In this document: piece by piece, positions 17,399 to 23,916 of the stretch
How positions within the stretch are numbered: position 1 is the stretch's first letter
Layout of the letters: each line of letters starts with the position of its first letter
Assembly (NCBI RefSeq): GCF_022012475.1
Contig: NZ_JAKLWS010000030.1
Span: 1-54,411 of the forward strand
DNA length: 54,411 bases
Direction of reading: 5' to 3'
Origin: Rhodohalobacter sulfatireducens
GTDB lineage: Bacteria > Bacteroidota > Rhodothermia > Balneolales > Balneolaceae
Translations under genes and position numbers: made by a program
The notes under the pieces: model-generated
What the model was told of the DNA's origin: nothing
The model's database searches: none
What the model saw: the letters and a program-made list of their open reading frames with translations, nothing else

Positions 17399-18781
17399 AT
17401 GAAGAAAACTACCATAATTCTATTGTCAATATTTATTGGAATGCTGATGCTTCCTGTTCAAGTGCTGTCGCAGAATTGGCAACCTATGTTCGAAGGTGAG
17501 AGCTTCGACGGCTGGACAAAGCTGAATGGCGATGCTGAGTACCAAATTGAGGGAAATGTAATTACCGGAATTGCTAAGCTGAATACGCCGAATACGTTTC
17601 TTGCCACGGATCGAAATTACAGTGATTTTATCGTGGAGTTTGACGTAAAAGTTGATCCCAGGTTGAATTCCGGAGTTCAAATTAGAAGTGAAAGCCGGGA
17701 TGATTACATGGATGGCCGAGTCCACGGTTACCAGGTTGAAATTGACCCGTCCAAGAGGGCCTGGAGCGGAGGTATTTATGATGAGGCAAGAAGAGGCTGG
17801 CTTTACCCGATTACAAAGAATGAAGCCTGCAGCGATGCATTTCAAAATGGTTTGTGGAATTCGTACCGGATTGAAGCGGTCGGAAATGAGATTAAGACCT
17901 GGATAAATGGTTTTCAATGTTCGAACCTTTATGATAACATGACTTCCGAGGGTTTTATCGCCCTGCAGGTACACAGCATAAATGATGAAGATCAGGATGG
18001 TGCGACCGTGCAGTGGAGAGATGTTAAGATTTTGACAGAAAACCTTTCTGATCATCGAATGAAAGATGATCCGGATGCAGAAGTTATTAATTGGGTTCCA
18101 AACACCCTCACCGAAAGTGAAAAACGACATGGCTGGCGACTCCTTTGGGATGGTGAAACTACTGATGGTTGGAGAGGGGCTAACGCCGAAACTTTCCCTG
18201 ACAGAGGATGGGTGATTGAAGATGAGACGCTTTCTGTGATTGAGTCGGATGGCACGGAATCTCCTTTTGGTGATATTGTGACTGAACAGGAGTTCAGTGA
18301 TTTTATATTTGAGGTTGAGTTCAAGATTACGGAAGGGGCAAACAGTGGCATCAAATATTTTGTGATTGAAGGTTTGAACCCGGGAAGCGGATCCGAAATC
18401 GGGCCGGAATACCAAATTTTGGATAATGAAAATCATCCGGATGCAAACCAGGGAGTTGCCGGAAACAGAACAGTTGCATCTCTTTACGATATGATTACTG
18501 CTGAAAATTTATCAGAAGAAAATCGCGATGATATTCGCTTTAAAGGTAACGGAGAGTGGAATAAAGCACGTATTGTGGCGGAAGGTAATTCTGTAGAGCA
18601 TTGGCTCAATAATGTAAAAGTCGTAGAATATGAGCGTGGTTCACAGATCTATCGAAACCTGGTTCAGAAAAGTAAATACAATGTGTATGAAAACTTTGGA
18701 GAAGCTGAAGCAGGTCACATTCTCTTACAGGATCACGGCAACCGTGTGTCATTCCGAAGTATTAAGATTCGGGAGTTGTAG
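17399..18781 (+). CDS. secreted double DUF1080 (3-keto-disaccharide hydrolase-like) protein
   Basis: A 460-residue exported protein with a cleavable signal peptide (IILLSIFIGMLMLPVQVLSQ, about 25 residues). Two DUF1080 (LamG-like beta-sandwich) domains follow: residues about 27-215, starting WQPMFEGESFDGW and containing NSGVQIRSESR, and about 245-458, starting WRLLWDGETTDGW and containing NSGIKYFVIEG. DUF1080 domains are linked to hydrolysis of 3-keto-glycosides and are common in Bacteroidota and Planctomycetota. Its place after a Tat-exported Gfo/Idh enzyme fits a two-step path in which a glycoside is oxidised at C3 and then split. A role in releasing glucuronate from glycosides is an inference. 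It is followed 32 bases later by the regulator. Confidence 0.86.
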   Translation: MKKTTIILLSIFIGMLMLPVQVLSQNWQPMFEGESFDGWTKLNGDAEYQIEGNVITGIAKLNTPNTFLATDRNYSDFIVEFDVKVDPRLNSGVQIRSESRDDYMDGRVHGYQVEIDPSKRAWSGGIYDEARRGWLYPITKNEACSDAFQNGLWNSYRIEAVGNEIKTWINGFQCSNLYDNMTSEGFIALQVHSINDEDQDGATVQWRDVKILTENLSDHRMKDDPDAEVINWVPNTLTESEKRHGWRLLWDGETTDGWRGANAETFPDRGWVIEDETLSVIESDGTESPFGDIVTEQEFSDFIFEVEFKITEGANSGIKYFVIEGLNPGSGSEIGPEYQILDNENHPDANQGVAGNRTVASLYDMITAENLSEENRDDIRFKGNGEWNKARIVAEGNSVEHWLNNVKVVEYERGSQIYRNLVQKSKYNVYENFGEAEAGHILLQDHGNRVSFRSIKIREL

Positions 18782-18788
18782 TCAGTTT

Positions 18789-18811
18789 GATCACATTCAT
18801 TTAAAGTGATC
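18789..18811. promoter_or_regulatory. inverted repeat over the lacI ribosome-binding region
   Basis: GATCAC (18789-18794) and GTGATC (18806-18811) form a 6-bp inverted repeat with an 11-base spacer, ending two bases before the regulator's ATG. It may limit translation by sequestering the start region or serve as a protein-binding site. It differs from the CTTAACCGGTTAAG sites. Confidence 0.35.
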
Positions 18812-18813
18812 GC

Positions 18814-19806
18814 ATGAAAAAAAATGTTCGCTTAGTCGATATCGCGGAGAAGCTGGATCTCACAAAGGTGAGTGTATCGAAGGCTCTTCGCGACCATCCC
18901 GATATCTCATCAGAAACCCGGAAGAGGGTAAAAAAAGTTGCGCGTGAAATGGGCTATCGTCCTAACCTGGTAGCCCGTTCACTCACATCTAAAAAATCAC
19001 AGACGATTGGTGTAATCATTCCAAAAATGGCCAACTACTTTTTTGCACCTGTAATTGACGGGATTTACAATGCCGCCAATAACAGCGATTACGAGGTAGT
19101 TTTGGGAATCTCTCTGGAGGATGAGAAACTGGAAAAAAAGCATATTGAATCGATGCTCAATATGCGTGTAGACGGATTGTTGGTATCTATCACCGAACAG
19201 ACCAAAAATGCTGCAAGGTTTAAGATTGTTCGTGAGATGGGAATTGATTTAGTTTTTTTTGACCGTGGATTTTCTGATGCTGGTTTCACGTACATCAAAG
19301 TAGATGATCGAAATAGTGCGAAAACAGGAGTGAAGTACTTGATTGATCGGGGGTGTAAAAAGATTGCCCACCTGGCGGGCTACGATAGTGTAGAGATCGG
19401 TAAAGAACGAAAAGCCGGATATCTTGAAGCTTTGTCTGAAGCTTCTGAAGAAATGTCGGGCCCTGCTATCGTTTATGGTGGATATAGTGAAAAAGATGGG
19501 TATTTGGGATTTGAAAAAATCTTGAATCAGTATGGAAAACCCGAAGCGATTTTTGCTGTGACATACCCGGTAGGTTTGGGGGCTCTTGAATACATGAACG
19601 ATCACAAAATAAATCCAAATGATATAACCATTCTTACATTTGGCGGAAGTGAATTCAACAAACATCTTGTGAACCCTTTTATCTGTATTGAACAACCTAC
19701 CTATGAACTGGGCACGGTAGCATTCAGACAGATCGAAAAAGAGATGAATTCTGAGATTCAGCCTACTCCCAAAATTATTGAGCTTACAGCTAAGTTGAAC
19801 AGATGA
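18814..19806 (+). CDS. LacI-family transcriptional regulator of the hexuronate island
   Basis: A 330-residue repressor-type protein. The N-terminal helix-turn-helix and hinge are clear: VRLVDIAEKLDLTKVSVSKA, then RVKKVAREMGYRPNLVARSL. The effector domain, a periplasmic-binding-protein fold, begins at TIGVIIPKMANYFFAPVIDG and includes YLIDRGCKKIAHLAG and CIEQPTYELGTVAFRQI. LacI proteins bind palindromes with a central CG, matching the three CTTAACCGGTTAAG-like sites in this window, and usually respond to a sugar or sugar acid. The most economical model is that it represses the TRAP/uxa/uxu genes until a hexuronate or pathway intermediate is present. The effector is not known. It converges with the next gene with a single-base gap. 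Confidence 0.92.
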   Translation: MKKNVRLVDIAEKLDLTKVSVSKALRDHPDISSETRKRVKKVAREMGYRPNLVARSLTSKKSQTIGVIIPKMANYFFAPVIDGIYNAANNSDYEVVLGISLEDEKLEKKHIESMLNMRVDGLLVSITEQTKNAARFKIVREMGIDLVFFDRGFSDAGFTYIKVDDRNSAKTGVKYLIDRGCKKIAHLAGYDSVEIGKERKAGYLEALSEASEEMSGPAIVYGGYSEKDGYLGFEKILNQYGKPEAIFAVTYPVGLGALEYMNDHKINPNDITILTFGGSEFNKHLVNPFICIEQPTYELGTVAFRQIEKEMNSEIQPTPKIIELTAKLNR

Positions 19807-19807
19807 T

Positions 19808-20377
19808 TCAGTTTATAACTTTGGCCTCTGCAGCCTGGAGCGAAGGACTACCGGCTTTAATCCACTCATAACTTCCAAACAACACAGCAGAATAAACTAC
19901 ATTTCCGGCAATTGTGTAATGGAAAAATGGAATAGCAGCAGTATAGCAGGAGATCAACCCTTCTACAGATAGTGGATACATTGTACCGCTGACCCAAACT
20001 CCAAAATTGCTCACAATAAAGAATACAAGTGATGCTCCCAGTGCTCCTCCCAAAACTCTTCCGATAGTAATTTTTTTGAGAAGGTAATAACCAAGGACGA
20101 CAATCATTGCAATACTTCCATATGTGTACAGCATACCACTTGTAAACCATGTGAATCCATCGTAGTAGGCAGCATAAGAAATATTATTTAATAAAAGGTC
20201 ACTCCCCCAGAATGCCAATAATGGAACTATAAGTGCCCATTTTTTATCTGTGAAGTAAGCTGCTCCAAAAAGTGCAATTGCCCCAAGAGGTGTGAAATTG
20301 TAAGCGTGTGGAAGCAGTCGGGTGAGTACTGCAAGAACAATAAAACCCGTAATAATAAGTATTGACTTCTTATTCAT
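19808..20377 (-). CDS. DUF6580-like integral membrane protein
   Basis: A membrane protein of 189 residues with about five to six predicted helices, for example SILIITGFIVLAVLTRLLP and GALGASLVFFIVSNFGVWV. The segment PHAYNFTPLGAIALFGAAYF and the ending ...FHYTIAGNVVYSAVLFGSYEW recall the DUF6580 family, thought to be transport-related and similar to ECF-type S components. The function is not established. I start at the ATG at 20377 (MNKKSILIITG). Upstream in-frame codons up to 20479 would add 34 residues that read like non-coding sequence and run into the terminator of the upstream gene. It is convergent with the LacI gene. Confidence 0.68.
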   Translation of the reverse strand: MNKKSILIITGFIVLAVLTRLLPHAYNFTPLGAIALFGAAYFTDKKWALIVPLLAFWGSDLLLNNISYAAYYDGFTWFTSGMLYTYGSIAMIVVLGYYLLKKITIGRVLGGALGASLVFFIVSNFGVWVSGTMYPLSVEGLISCYTAAIPFFHYTIAGNVVYSAVLFGSYEWIKAGSPSLQAAEAKVIN

Positions 20378-20464
20378 TGACTCACTGATAGTCGTTAATA
20401 TTAACTCCTTAAATATAACAGAACATTTGCAAAAGTGTGAGTCAGAAATAAGATTTATGGTATA

Positions 20465-20502
20465 TAAAAAAAGCCACACCTCCTGGTATGGAAATGTGGC
20501 TT
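20465..20502 (-). terminator. rho-independent terminator of yceI-like gene
   Basis: Read on the minus strand: AAGCCACA (20502-20495), a 16-base loop region, TGTGGCTT (20478-20471), then a run of T residues from 20472 to 20466. This is an 8-bp stem with U-tail, 19 bases after the stop of the YceI gene. Confidence 0.82.
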
Positions 20503-20520
20503 ACATCTACCTTAAACAAA

Positions 20521-21156
20521 TTAGTTTGAGGCCATATCGTCCTTAGGAGCAGTTAACTCGAGGTTCAACTGAATATTTACTTCATCTCCTACTACAGCGG
20601 TTGCGGCCCAGTCTCCAACACCAACACCATAGTCAGTCCGATTGAGCTGAGCACTTGCAGTAATGCCGGCTACTTTTTTCCCTTCCTGCATTGGATGATC
20701 CATCACACCGAGAAGCTCAAAAGGCAATTCAAACTCTCGGGTTACATCTCTGATTGTGAGTTCGCCATGTGCCACAAATTGATTGTCGCCGGTTTGTTCA
20801 ATTTCATTGCTTTCAAATTGAATATTTGGCCATTCTGAAGCATTAAAGAAATCTTCAGATTTCAAGTGGTTATCTCTTCGTTCATTTTCAGTATTAATAC
20901 TGGAAACTGGGATGGTCACATTTATACTACTGTTTTCGAGATCGCTCGGATCGAAATTGATCTCAGAACTGTACTCTTCAAAGCTCCCGTCAACAGGAGT
21001 AAAAAAATGGGTAATTGTGAAATTGATATTGCTGTGAGCAGTATCAATATTCCATTCATCTACTAAAATAGAGTTCCCATCGGTTGCAAATGCCTGGCTA
21101 GCTGCAAGCATTAAGATGGCAAATAAAGTGATGATTGTTTTCTGAACTACTTTCAT
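20521..21156 (-). CDS. YceI family periplasmic lipid-binding-like protein
   Basis: A 211-residue secreted protein with a typical signal peptide (TIITLFAILMLAASQAFA, cleavage near residue 24). The mature part follows the YceI lipocalin-like pattern: WNIDTAHSNINFTITHFFTP, then INVTIPVSSINTENERRDNH, LKSEDFFNASEWPNIQFES, and GELTIRDVTREFELPFELLG ending in NRTDYGVG. Members bind polyisoprenoid-like lipids or act in stress and acid tolerance; the exact role here is open. It is monocistronic by its own terminator (20465) and a 155-base gap upstream. Confidence 0.92.
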   Translation of the reverse strand: MKVVQKTIITLFAILMLAASQAFATDGNSILVDEWNIDTAHSNINFTITHFFTPVDGSFEEYSSEINFDPSDLENSSINVTIPVSSINTENERRDNHLKSEDFFNASEWPNIQFESNEIEQTGDNQFVAHGELTIRDVTREFELPFELLGVMDHPMQEGKKVAGITASAQLNRTDYGVGVGDWAATAVVGDEVNIQLNLELTAPKDDMASN

Positions 21157-21311
21157 TTTGATGATTATTGGTTTATGAATAATTAGTTTAACATTAAATC
21201 AAATGATTTCTAAAAACAGATCGTTCCAAGAATTTTCAATTATTTCGATTACATAATACTTACCGATTCTGTGGCAAGTTTGAATGAAACCTGAAGGAAT
21301 GTTGAATTTTT

Positions 21312-21917
21312 TTAAATATTGAGATTGGTTTCATTCAATAAAAAACGCCAGGGCTTATTTGCATCTTCTCCGGCGTAATCAATCCCAATTCTCGGCGAAC
21401 TGTGGATCTCTTTTATCTTGATGGAAATACCACGATCTTCAATCCAAAGGGGTGGTTCTGAAAGGACTGTTTTGTTTAGATCTCTCGTTACTCCCAGGGC
21501 CTGGGTAAGTTTTCCGGGCCCGTCTGATACGATATTCAGTTTACTTGTGCCGCGTCTCTCTTTCATTATTTCTATACCGTCAAGTGGCCGAATAGCTCGG
21601 ATCAAGACAGCATCAGCTAATCCCTCTCGGTTTGTTACAACATTCAACAAATGATGAATGCCATAACAGAGATAGATATATGCGTGTCCCGGTTCGTCAT
21701 ACATCACTTCTGTACGTTCGGTTCGTAAACCATTGTTGGCATGGCATGCTTTGTCATTTCGTCCACAGTAGGCTTCTGTCTCTGTTATATATCCGGCTGT
21801 AAATACAGAATTAATCGTAGTACAGATGACCTTTCCCAGTAAATTTCGGCTGACCTCAACCACGTCAGGATTTTCATAAAACGATTTAGGAAGAAGCTTG
21901 GATCGATCGAAACTCAC
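21312..21917 (-). CDS. mpg: 3-methyladenine DNA glycosylase (MPG/AAG family)
   Basis: A 201-residue base-excision repair enzyme that removes alkylated purines. The family pattern is plain: FYENPDVVEVSRNLLGKVIC, ITETEAYCGRNDKACHA with the catalytic Glu in TETEAY, GHAYIYLCYGIHHLLNVVTN, AVLIRAIRPLDG, and SDGPGKLTQALGVTRDLN near the C-terminus. Length fits the bacterial family. The start codon ATG overlaps the stop of the upstream yihY-like gene by four bases, so the two are translationally coupled, although no functional link is evident. Confidence 0.93.
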   Translation of the reverse strand: MSFDRSKLLPKSFYENPDVVEVSRNLLGKVICTTINSVFTAGYITETEAYCGRNDKACHANNGLRTERTEVMYDEPGHAYIYLCYGIHHLLNVVTNREGLADAVLIRAIRPLDGIEIMKERRGTSKLNIVSDGPGKLTQALGVTRDLNKTVLSEPPLWIEDRGISIKIKEIHSSPRIGIDYAGEDANKPWRFLLNETNLNI

Positions 21918-22837
21918 GAAATTGCGGTATAAGGATTTTTTTCAATGGAGGGTGCTCGTTCAAGGTAAACTTCTTGATATGACCTGGCGAGAATAGCGGT
22001 AAATACAAATAAAGCTGCTGTATAAAATGCCCATAAACCGATAATCAACAGCGCTGCGTATCCCTGGTAATAAAACCGATATGCAGTAAATGCATACTCC
22101 AGGTAGACAGAAACACCATATTTAGCCAATTCAAACAAAAATGTGTAGAGAATTGCTGCAACAAGTGCCACTTTTGTATTCATCCGTCGTTCACTGATAA
22201 AACGGTAGATTACATAAAACAGTGCAAAGGTAAACAGGATAGGCAAAAAACCGGTCAACCAATCCGAGAGCCATGAAAATTCAATAACAATTTCGGTGTA
22301 TGGAATTGCATACCGATCAAATGAAAATAGAGAGATGAAGGAAACCGCCATCGTAAAAAAAATAAAAACTCCGCCCACAACTCCAAAAGCAAAGAAATTG
22401 TAGATTAGCTCCATTGCGGCACTTTTTCGGTCTTTGATGTCAAACACATCAAAAAGTACATGCTTGAGGGTATGAAAAAGTCCCTGTGCAAAGATCATGA
22501 GGACAATAATACCGACAATTCCAAAAATTTGGCGAGCGCCTACAAGTGGTTGTATTAAAGCCTCGATGGTAACAGCACCTTCAAAAACATCACCGCTTTG
22601 TGTTTCAAAACTGAATTGCGGGAGAAGTTCCCGGCCATATCGCACTAATTCATTAAAGGCTGCATCGATGGAGAGTACATATCCCAAAATTGAGATAATA
22701 ATGAGTGTAAATGGGATTGCGCAGGTAAATAGGTTGAACGTAATAGCAGATGCATTGAAGAAAACATCTTTCTTCACGCTGAGATCTAAAACCAGCTTCC
22801 AGAATCGCTTGAATTTATTTTTTTCGAATTTAAACAT
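21914..22837 (-). CDS. YihY/virulence factor BrkB family membrane protein
   Basis: An inner-membrane protein of about 307 residues with six predicted helices, including FTLIIISILGYVLSI, IFGIVGIIVLMIFAQGLF, VVGGVFIFFTMAVSFISLF and LLIIGLWAFYTAALFVFTAI. The order (charged N-terminal helix, FNASAITFNLFTCAIPF, YVIYRFISERRMNTKVAL, GYAALLIIGLWAFY) is that of the BrkB/YihY family. Older annotations call it ribonuclease BN, which is not supported. I choose ATG 22837 (MFKFEKNKFKRFW); a TTG at 22876 adds 13 residues. It precedes mpg with a 4-base overlap and is divergent from the Nudix regulator. Confidence 0.9.
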   Translation of the reverse strand: MFKFEKNKFKRFWKLVLDLSVKKDVFFNASAITFNLFTCAIPFTLIIISILGYVLSIDAAFNELVRYGRELLPQFSFETQSGDVFEGAVTIEALIQPLVGARQIFGIVGIIVLMIFAQGLFHTLKHVLFDVFDIKDRKSAAMELIYNFFAFGVVGGVFIFFTMAVSFISLFSFDRYAIPYTEIVIEFSWLSDWLTGFLPILFTFALFYVIYRFISERRMNTKVALVAAILYTFLFELAKYGVSVYLEYAFTAYRFYYQGYAALLIIGLWAFYTAALFVFTAILARSYQEVYLERAPSIEKNPYTAIS

Positions 22838-23066
22838 CCTAAATTTGAAAATAAGCCGATCCCCGTTTAAACCCAAAAAGGGTGAACTTTCTAATCTAAT
22901 TGATTATACGAATTTACTGTTCAGTTAATTTGATCAATTCGTGAAATTGGCTAAACTCGGATTGTATTTTTACCTTTCTCGAGGTTCAAGTGAAGTGTCG
23001 GTTTAATTTCTGTTGTTGCCGCTTTAAAATTCACAGATAAAAACGGTGAAAATCTAAAAAGATAGT

Positions 23067-23807
23067 ATGGGGCAAGAAAAAGAGGAATACAAGAACAAAG
23101 CGAATTGGGATAAATTTTTACCAGGATTAGCTATTGACTGTGTGATTGTCGGGTACCATGAAAGGGAGTTGAAGATCCTGATAATGGAATACGAAAATAC
23201 CGATCTCTATGCTCTGCCAGGTGGGTTTATTGAAAAGGATGAAGACCTGGATAAAGCAGCTTCAAAAGTTTTGAAGGAAAGGACCGGTTTGAAAGACATC
23301 TACCTGAGCCAATTTCACACATTCGGCAGACATGATCGAAGTGATACCGATGCGATGAAGATCGTGATGGAGAATAACGATATAAAATATGACGAGAATC
23401 ACTGGCTGTTACGAAGGTTTGTATCTGTCGGGTATGTGGCACTGGTAGATTATAAAGCGGTAGCTCCAACGCCGGGAATTATGTCGAGCAAGTGCACCTG
23501 GTTTGACTTAGACTCCATTCCAACACTGATACAGGACCATAGGGAGATAATCGATGAAGCACTTCTTTATCTCAGAAACCATGTGGATAATAAGCTTTTA
23601 GGAGCCAATCTTTTGGTTGATACATTTACAATGAAAGACCTCCAAAAACTGCACGAAACTATTTTAGGAGAGAAACTGCACCGTACAGGTTTCCACCGAA
23701 AAATGATGGATTCAGGCCACTTGAAACGCCTGGGAAAAAAGAAGACCGGCAAAGCTCACCGATCGCCCTATTTGTATCGGTTCGTGACTGAAAATGATAT
23801 GGATTAA
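23067..23807 (+). CDS. Nudix-domain transcriptional regulator (NrtR-like), catalytic box decayed
   Basis: 246 residues: a Nudix fold (about 20-155) followed by a winged-helix C-terminus (about 165-240, with DLQKLHETILGEKLHRTGFH). The N-terminal part reads DCVIVGYHERELKILIMEY and LYALPGGFIEKDEDLDKAA. The Nudix box should read Gx5Ex7REUXEExGU, but here the REUXEE stretch is KVLKER, so essential glutamates and the arginine are replaced and hydrolase activity is unlikely. This is the layout of NrtR/AraR-type regulators of Bacteroidota, in which the Nudix fold senses a nucleotide or sugar derivative. The target genes are not visible; mutS lies downstream and yihY is divergent. Effector unknown. 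Confidence 0.85.
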   Translation: MGQEKEEYKNKANWDKFLPGLAIDCVIVGYHERELKILIMEYENTDLYALPGGFIEKDEDLDKAASKVLKERTGLKDIYLSQFHTFGRHDRSDTDAMKIVMENNDIKYDENHWLLRRFVSVGYVALVDYKAVAPTPGIMSSKCTWFDLDSIPTLIQDHREIIDEALLYLRNHVDNKLLGANLLVDTFTMKDLQKLHETILGEKLHRTGFHRKMMDSGHLKRLGKKKTGKAHRSPYLYRFVTENDMD

Positions 23808-23916
23808 TTCCTCAAAAATCCGGCTCGGAATTTGACAATGATGCACAGTTGTTAGTATAAAGTGTAGCATATTCACTACCATCGAAAATGCCGGATATTA
23901 AGTGTACATTTCTTAA

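Noticed and set aside
17426-18354. Two overlapping minus-strand frames as an antisense gene pair
   Set aside because: They arise from codon bias of the DUF1080 gene.
17426-18436. 336-codon minus-strand open frame
   Set aside because: It lies opposite the DUF1080 gene, has low-complexity composition and no family pattern, while the plus strand has a signal peptide and domains.
21914-22837. Ribonuclease BN
   Set aside because: The family is YihY/BrkB membrane protein; the RNase BN name is a historical misassignment.
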